NCBI GenBank assembly: GCA_008638375.1 | Contig: CM018038.1 | Span: 10,299,240-10,363,239 of the forward strand | Origin: Nyssa sinensis | Taxonomy: Eukaryota > Streptophyta > Magnoliopsida > Cornales > Nyssaceae | DNA: 64,000 bases | Direction of reading: 5' to 3' | Shown: positions 36,065 to 49,000 of the stretch, one piece after another | How positions within the stretch are numbered: the stretch's first letter is position 1 | How the letters are laid out: the number at the start of each line of letters is the position of its first letter | Made by a program: the position numbers and the translations under genes | The notes under the pieces: model-generated | What the model saw: the letters and a program-made list of their open reading frames with translations, nothing else | The model's database searches: none | What the model was told of the DNA's origin: nothing

Positions 36065-37269
36065 CTTCTTCTCGGGAATTTTGAGAACCTCTTGGTAGCT
36101 GTGTTTTGCTTGCTGCTTACGGAGATACGAATGATAGAGAAATGCGGTGGTTTGTACTTTTATGCACAGTATCGAGGTTAAGATATATTCCTATTCTACT
36201 GGAAACGCCTGGATGCTTCTGTTTCTTTAAATAAATTTAAAAGAAAGAGAGAGATTCCTTTTTTTTTTTGGTTAATATTAAATTAATCCTTACTTAATTT
36301 AATTTGCTTATAATTTAATGTATGAAACTAAAAAAGATATAAATGTTAAATTAGAAATTTATAGGGAGAGTTTAAAATTAAAAAGGTTCAACACAAGTAA
36401 ATCGAAAATTGAATGTCGTTAGTGTAGAAATTATTAAATACAAACAAAATTATAGTGAAAATTAAAAATCAGGAGGTAATAAAAAAGTGTTAGCAATGTA
36501 TGTATAGAAGTTAGGGTTCGGTGAATTTGTGTATGGTGACTAAGATTTGGATATAATTTGTATAGCACTCTAAAGTTTTTCTTTCTTTAATTTTTTCTTA
36601 TTTTTCATTTGTATCTCCGATCTTTCTTATATAAAAGATGACTCTTTTTATTGTACAATCTACAATACATATTATAGTTATTAAATTCGGTTCACATATC
36701 GATTCAGTAATGAGTCACTGATTTAACTAATAGCTCAACTCATATTATTAAAATATTTAAAAATATTAAATATATATTTTAAAGTATATCTTAGAGTAAA
36801 TCAAAATAAATAAATAATAAAATATTAATATAACATGTTAAATAATATATTATTTTATTATCATACCTTATGAGTTAATATTGTACTAAAATTTTTAATA
36901 TTATATGAAATTTTATATTGTCATTTCTTGTTTCAATTACTAAATTATAATTAAAGTATTAAATTTATTGTTAAAATTCAAGTTAAATATTGTCATTTCT
37001 TATAATATTTTAAAGATATTTTAATATCATTCATGAGGATAAATCATTTAGAATTTTGGTTATTAAGTCATTTTTTTTGGTAATTATTTACAACCAAACT
37101 GGTTAATACAAACCTGTTTAGTTCACTGGATCAATTATAAAATTGGTTGGGTTAATTGATTTTTATCGGTTCACATCCTTAAGTAGTTCAATAACAAAAT
37201 TGGATCGGTCTGGGCCTCTGGTTCACTAGATTGACCCACTAGGTTGGACCGAGTTTAAAAACATTGATA
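36065..37269. other. upstream region of the p23 gene, AT-rich
   Basis: The 5' leader and promoter of the minus-strand p23 gene should lie in the first few hundred bases. No classic heat-shock element was seen. The remainder is AT-rich without a recognisable frame. Confidence 0.45.
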
Positions 37270-37945
37270 CATATATACAATATATGTTTTACTATTTTTT
37301 TTCTCAATATGGTATTAAAGCAAGCATGCAATATAAGAGATGAATGAGCAGAGAAGTGAAGACCATAGAATAAGGTACCTTTGATATAGCAAAGTATATG
37401 AAAAACAACAAAAAAATGAGAAGAGCAAGGAGTAGACAAAAACTGTCTAACCAAATGAATCGCATATACAATATCAGGGCGAGTAACAATGAGATCAATA
37501 AGACTGCCAATGAGCTGACGATAAAGAGTGACATCACAAAGAAGAGTACCATCTAATGAGGTGAGACAGAGATTCAGTTTAAGAGGAATTGAAGCAATCT
37601 TGTTGTCAGTCAGACCAGCATAGAATAATAGGTTAGTGGCATACTTGGCCTGAGATAAATAGTACCCATTAGATGCAGAGGTAACCTAGACCTAGAAAAT
37701 AATTAAGAGAATCAAAATCCTTGATCTCAAAGTGCTGATTAAGAAACTATTTAAGATTAGAGATGCTAGAGAGATCATCACTTTTGATAATCATGTCATC
37801 AACACTGAGCAAAAGAAGAACAATCCCCTGCTTTGATTTGCAGACGAAGAGGACTGAGTCATGAGAGCTAGAAGTAAATCTAGAATGACTAATAGTATTA
37901 TTGAACTTGACAAACCAAGCGCGAGGAGAAATGATGATATTGTGA
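37270..37945 (-). mobile_element. Ty1/copia pol fragment (reverse transcriptase to RNase H), decayed
   Basis: Translating the minus strand from high to low coordinates gives RAWFVKFNNTISHSRFTSSS, then GIVLLLLSVDDMIIKSDD with the copia VDDM motif in the RT active site. SNLK.FLNQHFEIKDF and VRQFLSTPCSSHFFVVF follow, then HILCYIKGTLFYGLHFSAHS. Stops and frame changes break it. It lies between the p23 and PPR genes, and no LTRs are attached. Confidence 0.8.
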
Positions 37946-39570
37946 TAGATGTGATATAAGATAAGAAAAAAAATTAATTAAAAATGAACAATTTGTAAAA
38001 CGGTTGGAATAGCACTTATAAAAAATAAAATGAGAGAAAATTGGTTAATGTGATATGACCATGTATAACAAAATCCAATAAATAGTAAGAAAGAGCAACA
38101 TGATTATGATAATGAGCGGTCTAATTGCACGAAGGATCTTAAATAAATTAAAATTACGAGATAACCCCAAATAATTTGATGAGATTTTGTTAATTGAGTT
38201 AATTTAAATTACTTAATAAATAAGTTGCTTATTCCTTGTAATTATTTTCTTTTTTATATGTCAATCTTTCTTTCCCTTTTTTTTCCTAAACAATTGAAAA
38301 TAGTATTTTTATCATTTCAACCCCAAAAAATAAAGAAATTATTTTATGCTCAACTCTATTGAAATGGTCTTAGGAGATAGTATTTGAAATCTTATGATTC
38401 ATTAACTCCACACGAGAGTCTTCGTTTGGTTACTGATTCAAACACAGATTTTTTATTTCAAAATGCGGAATATGCATTTGGCAAGCTATTTATTTTAATT
38501 TTTTTAAATTTAGATTATCATATTCAAATGTATTTTCATAGTTTTTAAAAAATTAATTATAAAATTTTTAAAAAAATTATATCTGAATCACTATTCAAGC
38601 ACAATTTAATTATCCTTTTTTGATTGAACAAGAATGTGTGTAGCACAGTATGTCTAGAAGCATAGGAGAATATTCTTTTGTTGATATTACATCATGAGTA
38701 GAGTGGTCGCTATTAGCACTCCTCTTTTAATAAGGAGTTTCACATCATTTAAAAATAAATAAAAATTACACAATTGCTCCTAATTAAAAATGAATATAGG
38801 ACTGGAATTTTTTTTTGCAAGGGCAATTTTTTTTTTTTTTACATGTAAAAGAAATTGGGTAATTTTTTTTTATAAAAAAAACAATGACAATAGTTTTAGT
38901 CAAAAGAAAGTACCCAACTGATTATACATTAATCTATCATTATTTTACAAGAATTTTTCAATTTTAGATCAGGAGAAATTAATAACCCAACTGATTATAA
39001 CAAGTATAGATATAAAATTTAATTCAAAGTTAAGAAAAAAAAATTATTATTTTTTTTTTTAATAAAAAAAAGTGAAAGTAGAATACAGAAAAGTCATGAA
39101 CGAGTTACGAATTAAGCCAACGTTAGTCAAAAATAAAAATTGAGAAGTTAAAAGGATGAGGTAAAACTATACTTTCTCTCTCATCCCTTCTCCCCTCTCT
39201 CTCATCCTTCACTCGCATTTCTTTTCTACTCTTCTTTCCATGTCACAATCTCTCTCAACAAGAAATATTTTTAATGCATTTTCAATTAGTTCGGTTATTG
39301 AAAAAAAAAAAAAAAAGAAATAAAAAAATGTTTCCAGTTTACAACCAAAGTTTACTTTGTTTGGCTGTTGACTGAGAAACCAAACAAGAAAGGAAATGAC
39401 AATTGTGGCAACTGCTAAGCCAGAATAAAGAATTTGTTTTTTTCCCTCGTGGCCTCACAGGTTCAAGGCCTATGTAATTTGGGAAAATTATGAGGGTATT
39501 TTGGTCATTGGATAAACGGTAGAACGGCTACTTCAGTTGGCCCGATCGCTTCTCTGCTCTCTCTCGTTGC
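37946..39570. other. intergenic and 5' flank of the PPR gene
   Basis: Very AT-rich, with several homopolymer A/T runs (for example 39300-39315) and a CT-rich block at 39170-39240. No coding frame or complete element was recognised. The promoter of the PPR gene presumably lies in its right part. Confidence 0.45.
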
Positions 39571-41295
39571 ATGGCCTTCGTCGACTCGCTGTTACAGAAA
39601 TGCACCTCCCTCTCCCACATCAAACAACTCCAGGCTCACCTAATAACCACCGGCCTCTTCCGATTTTACCCCTCCCGCTCCAAGCTCCTCGAATTCTGCG
39701 GCACCTCCTCCGCCGGCAGCCTCTCCTACGCAGCCGACGTTTTCCGCTGGATCCTATCTCCCGCCACTAACGATTGGAACGCCATCATTCGTGGCCTGGC
39801 TCAAAGCGACCAGCCTACCGATGCCATCACCTGTTACCATACCATGCTACGTGAATCCCACAAGCCCGACGCTCTGACATGCTCGTTTGCTCTCAAAGCA
39901 TGCGCACGCGCTTTAGCTCGCTCTGAGGCCATTCAAATTCACTCTCAGGTAATACGTTTCGGCTTCGAAGCCGATGTGTTGTTACAGACAACGCTGTTAG
40001 ATGTGTATGCGAAGTCGGGTGATTTGGACAATGCCCATCACGCGTTCGATGAAATGACAATGAAAGATATTGCAAGTTGGAACGCTTTGATTGCTGGGTT
40101 GGCTCAGGGAAGTCGACCCGATGAAGCTTTAGAACTCTTTAAGAGGATGAGATTAGAAGGTTTAAAACCCAATGAAATTACTGTGCTTGGCGCCCTCTCG
40201 GCGTGCTCACAATTGGGTGCAGTAAAGGAGGGCGAAAAGATATATAGTTACATTAGAGATGAGAAGTTAGATATGAACGTGCAAGTTTGTAATGTAGTAA
40301 TCGATATGTATGCAAAATGCGGGTTTGTTGATAAAGCGTATTGGGTTTTTGATAATATGAGTTGTAGGAAGAGTCTTGTTACATGGAACACAATGATCAT
40401 GGCATTGGCGATGCATGGGGATGGAATGAAAGCGCTTGAGCTTTTTGAGCAAATGGGCCGAGCTGGGGTGTGCCCAGATAGTGTGAGTTATCTGGCGGCA
40501 CTATGTGCTTGCAATCATGCAGGCCTGGTGAAGGATGGGGTTAGATTGTTTAATTCGATGGAGGGTTGTGGAGTGAGTCCTAATGTTAAGCATTATGGCA
40601 GTGTGGTTGATTTATTGGGCAGAGCCGGGCGGCTTGAAGAGGCATTCCAAATTGTAAATTCAATGCCTATGGCACCTGATGTGGTACTTTGGCAAACACT
40701 TCTGGGGGCATGCAAGACTTATGGGAATGTAGAAATGGCTGAACAAGTGTCGAGGAAGCTTGTGGAGATGGGATCCAACAGTTGTGGGGATTTTGTATTG
40801 TTGTCAAATGTGTATGCAGCTCATGAGAGATGGGATGATGTAGGGAAGGTTAGGACGGCAATGAAGAACAGATATGTAAGGAAGGTACCAGGGTTTAGCT
40901 ATATTGAGGTGGATGGCATGATACACAAGTTTGTCAATGGTGATCAGAGCCATCCAAATTGGCAGGAAATTTATAGGAAGCTTGATGAGATTAGGTTTAG
41001 GATTAAAGCATATGGTTATGTGCCTGAAACAAAAAATGTGTTGCATGATATAGGCCAGGAGGACAAGGAGAATGCATTGTGTTATCACAGTGAGAAGTTG
41101 GCAGTGGCTTTTGGTTTGGTTAGGACTGGCGAGGGGACTCCAATTCAAGTGATAAAAAATCTTAGGATATGTGGGGATTGTCATGCGATGATTAAGCTCA
41201 TTTCAAGGATTTATGATCGGGAAATAATTGTAAGGGATCGAGCTCGGTTTCACAGATTCAAAGAGGGGTCTTGTTCTTGCAGAGATTATTGGTGA
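39571..41295 (+). CDS. DYW-class pentatricopeptide repeat protein, intronless, 574 aa
   Basis: By family this is an organellar RNA-binding protein that specifies C-to-U editing sites, with a deaminase-like DYW domain. The frame opens at ATG with MAFVDSLLQKCTSLSHIKQL and runs unbroken to TGA. P, L and S type PPR motifs fill residues about 10-430 (for example NDWNAIIRGL, ASWNALIAGLAQ, LVTWNTMIMALAMHG, GDFVLLSNVYAA). The E/E+ region begins near PGFSYIEVDG (residue 440). The DYW domain has the zinc ligands HSEK (506-509) and CGDC (534-537) and ends in DYW. From memory it is closest to Arabidopsis At1g34160, including the aligned N-terminus, which supports this start. No obvious long transit peptide is seen. 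It is convergent with the sphingolipid hydroxylase gene. Confidence 0.95.
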   Translation: MAFVDSLLQKCTSLSHIKQLQAHLITTGLFRFYPSRSKLLEFCGTSSAGSLSYAADVFRWILSPATNDWNAIIRGLAQSDQPTDAITCYHTMLRESHKPDALTCSFALKACARALARSEAIQIHSQVIRFGFEADVLLQTTLLDVYAKSGDLDNAHHAFDEMTMKDIASWNALIAGLAQGSRPDEALELFKRMRLEGLKPNEITVLGALSACSQLGAVKEGEKIYSYIRDEKLDMNVQVCNVVIDMYAKCGFVDKAYWVFDNMSCRKSLVTWNTMIMALAMHGDGMKALELFEQMGRAGVCPDSVSYLAALCACNHAGLVKDGVRLFNSMEGCGVSPNVKHYGSVVDLLGRAGRLEEAFQIVNSMPMAPDVVLWQTLLGACKTYGNVEMAEQVSRKLVEMGSNSCGDFVLLSNVYAAHERWDDVGKVRTAMKNRYVRKVPGFSYIEVDGMIHKFVNGDQSHPNWQEIYRKLDEIRFRIKAYGYVPETKNVLHDIGQEDKENALCYHSEKLAVAFGLVRTGEGTPIQVIKNLRICGDCHAMIKLISRIYDREIIVRDRARFHRFKEGSCSCRDYW

Positions 41296-41734
41296 AATCA
41301 ATTAATTTATTTTTTCTGATGTATCATTATTGAGAGGTTGTAGAAAGGAAACCCATCATGTGATCACTTTGTCGAATACAAAATAATATATGAGTGCACC
41401 ATTTTGGCGATGGGTGTTTTTTGCCACCTTCATTGGTACTCCTCCAAGCATAATCTTGCATACACTCTCATTCATCTACTAATAACTGAGGACTAGAGCA
41501 TGTTAATGGAAGGCTTGTTTAGACCAGAGAAATGTATAACAGCCTCTGGTTTTATACCCCCTGATCGGATTCCTCAATCTAGAGTATGTTGCTCGTGGTC
41601 TGGTAGATAAACCAGCATCCCAGGTAATCGTCTCGGTGATATTAGCTCGAGCACTGTAAATGATTGGTGACAGGCGGTTTCTGCATGCTGCTTTGGAAAT
41701 GGCAAACCTACCTCTGTATGCTTCAAAATTGTAA

Positions 41735-42353
41735 GAGCAACTTCAGCAGTACTAGCCAAAATTTGGCTAAAATCCTCCTTTTTCTATTTTAGCTAGTCAC
41801 CTTTTTAAGGTGTTTTCCAAATGCACCGGATCAAAATACTTAAAGCCATGTTCGCCAAAATTTATTTTACTCTCTTTCTCCTATATTTTAACACCCCAAC
41901 CAAACAAGTCCTAACCACAAAAATAAACCCCCACGCCCCACCCACCATTCTTGTGTCCTTATTCACCTCAACACACCAAAAAAAAATCCATTCTTCTTGG
42001 GAGATGTAGAGGAAATGGAGGATATCACGCAAGTTGGGAGATCACATCACAGCGGGCTAAAACGCTTCATTCTTCATCACTGGCTGCAATGTTTGTTTGT
42101 TTGTGTGTTTTTTTTTTGGGGAAAGGCTGCAATGTTTCTCACGGAAGGAGTCGAGGAGATAGTGGGAGAAGATGGTGATGAATTTGACTGTTGGGAGATC
42201 TGGCAAGCCAAAATCGTTAGCTAAATCTGGCGAGAGAAATAGCGAAAATCTATTTTGGCTAGGCTGTTGGTGAGGCCCATTGGAGGCAGATTTTGACAAA
42301 AAACTCACCATTTTAGCCAAATGAGAGTTTTGCAGAAGCTGTTGCGGATGCTC
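41735..42353. mobile_element. MITE-like element between the PPR and SBH genes
   Basis: The left end GAGCAACTTCAGCAG and the right end CTGTTGCGGATGCTC form an imperfect inverted pair, each followed inward by AGCCAAAATTTGGCTAAAA-type sequence. The total is about 620 bp. This GAGCATC(C/T)NCANCAG end is common on dispersed plant MITEs. The target duplication is unclear. No conserved protein is encoded. Confidence 0.55.
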
Positions 42354-43013
42354 CAAGGAAGCTCTAAGGTGAAGAAAAATGGACCTTTATCATCTGAACT
42401 CTTGAGGTGTAATTCAAGGGGGAAGAAAAAAAAAACATTATTTTGTTTAGAAAGAGTATCAACTTAATGGTGAATTGGCACAGGCTCCTTTTCGAAGTGA
42501 ATCCATTCAAGGATGTATCTTGATTTTCAACTGTGTAAAACAGTAGGAATTGAACGCTATCCATACACCATTCTTAATACAGAAGCATATGCTTTAAATT
42601 AAGTTAAAAAAAAAAAAATGAAGCAAACAGAAACTCAAATCATGGTACTGTCAGAATAGCTCATTCAACACCAATTACAAAATCCTAATCTTTCAAGAGA
42701 ACTAGCACTTTAAGCAACTTGTGAAGTTCAAATGTTTAAGACATCAACGTCAACCTGCTAGAATATCCAGCATGTTGCATACTCATAAAACATACACGGC
42801 ACAATACATAACTCAAATATAACTAACTAATCATTGAGTAGGTTGGTGAAATTAACATAACCAACTAAGCAAAAAATCAGAGTAGTCAAGAAACTGAAAA
42901 GGGAATGAACAATTTGAATAGCCCCAAAATACCACAGTTTCTCCACGAGTGGCACACTCCCTCAACTGAGATATTCAGTTGAAATAACACAGATATTAAT
43001 GGTCCCATTGCAA

Positions 43014-46000
43014 CTAGTCTTTCATTGGCCTCGCCTCAAAACCTCCTTCAGATCGCTTTACAAGACTGTATGGCATGTGGGTTCCGAGAAGCTTATCCCA
43101 GATAGGAAAGAAAGGCTGAGAATAGTTGTACTTTGCACCTTGGAGTTGATGATGAATGTCATGATAAGCAGTGTTGTTTTGGAAAAAGAGATGGAAAATA
43201 TTGCCAGGCAACCAGAGTCCACAGTGATCATCTACGGTTTTAATCACAGCAAAGCAGAAGAAAATCACAGCTGTTCGTGCGGTCATTTTAGAGATGAGGA
43301 AAGAAATGGCCCCGCCCACTGTGTCTAGCAGGAGACCTTCAAGTGGGTGATTGTAAAGGGCCCCAATTGCATAAGGAACGACCAACCTATGATGTTGGGA
43401 ATGGACATGGCGGTACAGAAATTTGTTCTGGTGCATATATCGGTGTACGAAGTACTGCCATGTGTCCATGACCAGCATTGCGATAGCAATCTGACCAATT
43501 TGGACAGGAAGAGAGGGCTGAACTGTGATTCCAGATGAACTTGCTGTTGAGGTCAACTGCAGTAAAAAATAAAGAGGATTTAGCCATCAATTATCAGTAT
43601 ATAAAAACTATTTGCAAGCACACAAAATCATACGTTTCCCAAGATCCTGGTATGAGCAACATAATACCATGGTCTACTCCTGTTATCAATCATTTAGACA
43701 ATCCAACATGTCACATAGGTAATAAAAGCCAGTGATTCTAGCCAACAACCATCCAACAAGCTTAAAAACTCAGCTAGTTTTAATTGTTCAGCTTATAACT
43801 AGAGCATTAGTAGATTCATATTTGTTGTCACAAAACAATATGAACAATGAAAATAGAATAGAGTAGAAACCATCTGAATTTTGAAATGACTTGTAGGTTA
43901 AAATCCAATTACCATTATACATGCAAACTACAAAGAGAGCAATAAAGGACAAAATATTCTTTCCTAAATATCAGTTCTTATAAATTAAGTTAGTAATTCT
44001 AAGTACAAACTGAATTGCATGCAAGGGAATAAACCAGAATAATTTCCAATACTGGGGAAACAATGTAGGGTTTTCATTCACTTACCATCTGACAGTATAG
44101 TGGAGAACCCAACAGAGACACATACCCAGCTAGAAGGCATCTAAATTAAAATTAAAAGTGAGACACAATCAACAATTGGTGAATGAAATTTACAATGTGC
44201 TCAAAGGCATACCACGTCTTTCTTTTTTTTCTATTTTAAGTGAGACCTAATCTTTTAGAAGGTGGATAGAAAAAAAAAATTAGAATAAATTGTCTAATCC
44301 ATTTACGTAGGATCTACAAAGGTGTGTATTTATTCATTTGAAATTAATTTAAAGAGTTTAAAAGGCGGATGCTAATTAGGCAGAACTTAGAAAAAATATG
44401 TTTATCTATCTAATCATAACTAATTTAAAAAACATTTTTTTTAATTCAATAAAAACATAAAACACTTAAAGCTTTCGTACATGCGAATAGAAAATAAAAA
44501 TAAAAGGTGGACTCTAATTAGGTGAGAGTGAGACCCAGAAAGATATGTATTTTTCCACCCAAAATTAATATAAAGTAGTTTTAAACGATGGACCCTATTT
44601 AGGTGAGACGTAAAAATGTATGTGTAATAATTTAGAGAAGGTTATTTTTGTCAATTCAATGAAAGCATAAAACGCTTGTAGTGTAGAACTCTTAAAAGGT
44701 TATTTTTGTCAACTCAATAAAAGCGTAAAACACTTGTAGTGTAGAACTCTTAAAGCCTTCTGTACATTTATATATAGTATATAATTTTGCAGGAAATCTA
44801 CCTCCTCCGCCAGAGATGAGGAAATGCATATTCTTTAGCTAGGGGGGAAGGGCTTCAAAGGTATTCCTGAGCATAATTAGTAAATTAAAGATTAACTTAC
44901 AAATCATACCCAAAAAGTAGAGTGTTTACCAGAACTCGTTAAAGAAAGTCAAATAAAATAGAACAGAGTTGGCAAAAATTGTATATAACAATAGATTCCA
45001 AACCATTTTGACCTTAAAAATCCTCTGATCTTTCTCCGTCACTTTTTGTCATCTAAACGTTGCAATTGTAATTGCTTTCCTTAATGCAAAAAAATCAGAA
45101 TCAGGCTTCATAGTGCTTGAAAGGGTCTCATACTCTTAGCTATTCCACAATCAAGGTAAAATGGGTATCAGATGATGATAATGAGGATGATAACCAACAA
45201 TAATATAATTGTATGTTTTGTCTAAAAAAAAACTTTAATCACAGGTTGAGAGAAAGGGAGGGGGAGGGGGAGGGGGCAATGGGATTTGAAAATTAAAACA
45301 AATCCTCAATCATCTTAAAGAAAGCCAACAATATGAAAGGTGTTTGCCATTCATGTGAAGTAATTTACTAACAGACTGCAACAGGAATAGCAGCTTAACA
45401 AGGAATAAATAAACATTGCAGGCTCAAAAATTTCTAAAACTGACCATTGCAGCCCTTTGATCCAAAGGAGACAACTGAAGAGGACACTGACTATAGAATT
45501 GAAGCGGGAATGATGAATTGTAGAAGTGCACTTCAATGGTTGGTGATCAGCGTATATTTATCTATTAAAGGACAAAATTTATATAACGGTTAATTAGTAA
45601 GGCATGGTGATCGAGGATAGAATGAAGGGGAATCAAGATCCAACTAAAATGTAAGTGTTTGGAAGGATAATTTAAAAGACAAAAAATGACAATTTTTTCA
45701 GGGTAGCATAGTACCAATCAAGAATGAATAAAAGAAATTAAGCTAAAATGGTTTGGACGTGCAATGACAACTAATGATTGTAAGAGTGACGGAGAAATTT
45801 AGCAAACCAGTAGTGGCGATAGAGAACATTGAATGTAAAAATAAAATTAAGCTAAAAGAGAATCTCTCGGTGGAAAATTTGGTCAATTAATTGACCCTAA
45901 TATTTTAGAACATGTTTTAAATATACAGTCGAAGAAAAATATGGAATTTCTTGTAAATGCAAGCTGCAGCTCTTAAAAGCATTTGCTGCTCTTGGTTCCT

Positions 46001-49000
46001 GGCGTACCAGAACCGGCACGATAGTCGGGTGGAGCAAAGAGCGATCCATTTTGATACAAAAAAGACAAACAACTGATTGCGGGAAAGAACTCCAGAAGAA
46101 GCTAAACGCAGGAGATTCGAAGCTTTACTTTCAAAGATCTATCACTACAAGGATTTAAAAAACAAGAAACTTCATAACAATTGGTTAATGAAATTTCAAC
46201 TTTTTCAGCAAATGAAATTATTTTCTCACACATGCATGGGAAATTCAGTATTATAACTCTTATGTGATGCATCCATTGGTCAGCGTTTTATACACCAAAT
46301 CCTCTGCGACTTTTTCTCATAAAGTGACAAAGAGGGGTTACCTCTAAGGTATTTTGATAGGGAAGCAGGTGAAAATGGTCCTCAATCTCAGGCAGGGACT
46401 GAATCAAGGTTTGAGATAGCCTGAAAAATTCATGAATGCATTCAATCATAAGTCTGTCCTTCATTATGTCTCTAGCCATCCAAATTAATATCCTCATTTA
46501 AATTAACCCAATTCTAAAGGACAGCTGCTTCTTATCTCCAATACTCTACTCACCAAACATAGCTACTTCTCTGCGCATCTTGTAAAATTTTCTAATGCAC
46601 AAAACTCAATAAGCACCTGTCCTCATTTCTGTCCCAAAATATATCTAAACATAGACCGCTTTAATAAGTTTATTCTTATGAGTTATGACTGAACCATTAA
46701 AAAGGGCCATTATCCAGCGTTGGTTCCGGTTGTGCAGAGTGTTAGAAGGGATAAACTGATGACAAACATTATTTTTGCACAAAGTGGTTACTCTCAGACT
46801 TAAATATGCATTCTGATGCTTGACATTCTGATCATTTTAGTATTACACCAAGCAACGGCTCCTATTCTTATGACCGAACCGAACTAACAAAACGTGGATC
46901 CAGCACCTCCCTCTTCAGGGGTGCCAAGGGATACTACTCAAGCTAACAGTTGGTGTTAAAATTCTAATACTAATTTTACACAAACAACCCCTGTACATTA
47001 TATTTTAGCCTACTAATCTTAAAAGCATTTTAACTGAAAGTATTATTCAATTTGGAACTTATAAACTAAATTTTTAACTATAAAAAGGAATTGGAAAATC
47101 ATAACCTAACTACCTAAATCCGATTCTAATGGAAGAGTCCATAAACTTTTCAGATATGGCAAGACATACAACTCAAGCAAACAATTAGTGTTAAAATTCT
47201 ACAACTAATTTTACGCAAAAAAAAAAAAACCCTGTATGGCTGTACATTATGTTTTAGCCCTACTAATCTTAGAAGCATTTGAATTTATAGTATTTCTCAG
47301 AAAATAAAGAACTAAAGTTTTAACCATATGAACAAATTGGCAAATTATAACTGAAGTTTGATTCTATTGGAAGAGTTTACAAACACCATGCATATTATGC
47401 TGGGTTATGTTATTGGATATCAGGCAGCAAATCAATAGACTTTTACAATATAAAGTCGGCCTAACATGTCTAGGATGGATGAAAATGTACATAGGGTTCT
47501 TTCATCTTTGTCAGGTAAGTAACAAAGGTCAGTGAGGAAGAGCCCAATGAAATTGAGCTTCCATATAATCAAAAGCAGTCATCAAAGATTTGATGTCACA
47601 AATTGTTAGAATAGTTAGATACTATATAAAAATAAACTTTCAAAAGCCTCTATATACATCGGCTTAAGTTTACATACTCGAGCTCATTCAATATAGGTTA
47701 TCATTCAATAGCAAAAAGCCAGGGTTTTGCACCAACAACACAGGCAACACAACGTTACAAGCTCTATCCACAATGGGAATTTGATGATAAGTATATGTTT
47801 GCAAGATCTATCAGATAGATTTGAAGGGGAAGACCTTATATGTTTTGACTTATTGAGGTAAAGCCAATATTTATCTTGAAAGGTGCATTTTATTAAGTTC
47901 AATCCACTAGGTATAAGGTGTTGCAATGATGAATAACCATATACAAGAGTACACCTTTTTTTTTTGATCGGTAAAAGTAACTTGTATAAATGAAAGGGCC
48001 CGAGAAAGGCCCCCCAATTACAAAAAAAGGAATCAGCTACAATTAAGGCCTACGATCCCCCGAAAAAATCCATGAGTCTATCTAAATAGATAGGGTATTC
48101 TTCTCTAATCCAAAAGAAAAAAGTTTTCATAAACATATATCCTTAAATCTCCACGGGGGAGCTTCCTCCCCTTCAAAAACTCTACTATTTCTTTCTCTCT
48201 ATAAGCACCATATAAGACAAGTAGGCGCCATTTTCCAAGCTATCCTCAATTCCTTCCAAAGCCTTTTGCACTTCTAACCCAAAAAGAGATCTTTGACTCT
48301 TGCCGGCATCACCCAAGAGAACCCGAAAATACTCAAAAGTAGGTTCCAAGCATCCCTTGCATAAGTACAATGTAGGAGAAGATGATCTACCGTTTCTTCT
48401 TCCTTCTTGCAAAGTGCACATCTATTCAGGATTTGAAAACTTCTTCTCTTTAGATTATCAATGGTCAAAATAGCCCCCCAAGCCGCCTCCCAAACAAAAA
48501 ACACAGCTTTGGTGGGCACTCTAGATTTCCAAATCATCTTCCAAGGAAACAGAGTGGATCTCCCATTCACCAATTTTCTATAATAAGTATGAACCGTGAA
48601 GTTTCCATCACCGCAACCCTTCCAGGAGATCCCATCCATCCGGCCATCTACCAACTTCACCTTGCTCAACGTGGACATAAACTCTACAACCTCCCCAATT
48701 TCCCAATCAAAAAAGTTCCTCCTAAATTTTGGGCTCCAAACCCTTTGACTTCCTACTCTCTTAATACAATGCATCACACTACAATCCCTATCCACAGCAA
48801 TGTTAAACAATTGCGGAAATTTTCCTTTGAGAACCCCTTCCTCATGCCATGGATCATCCCAAAACCTCACTCTATCCCCATTCCCAATATCAAATTTGAC
48901 ATTGTTGATGAAGCTTCTTTGACCTTTCTTGATTGCTTTCCAAACACAACACCCATAAGGCCCGCAACTCCCAAATACCATCTCCCTCTCTCCCATCCAA

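Noticed and set aside
37305..37325. Sequence TGGTATTAAAGCAA resembling a tRNA-Met primer-binding site
   Set aside because: It is in the opposite orientation to the nearby copia fragment, has no LTR before it and is mismatched.
42999..43328. 109-codon plus-strand frame over the hydroxylase gene
   Set aside because: It is the antisense shadow of conserved SBH exon 2, whose His boxes lie on the minus strand.
44097..44146. Possible extra minus-strand exon of the SBH gene with good splice borders
   Set aside because: Exon 1 at 60040-60270 joins exon 2 at 43556 in phase and matches the family; the translated candidate has no homology.
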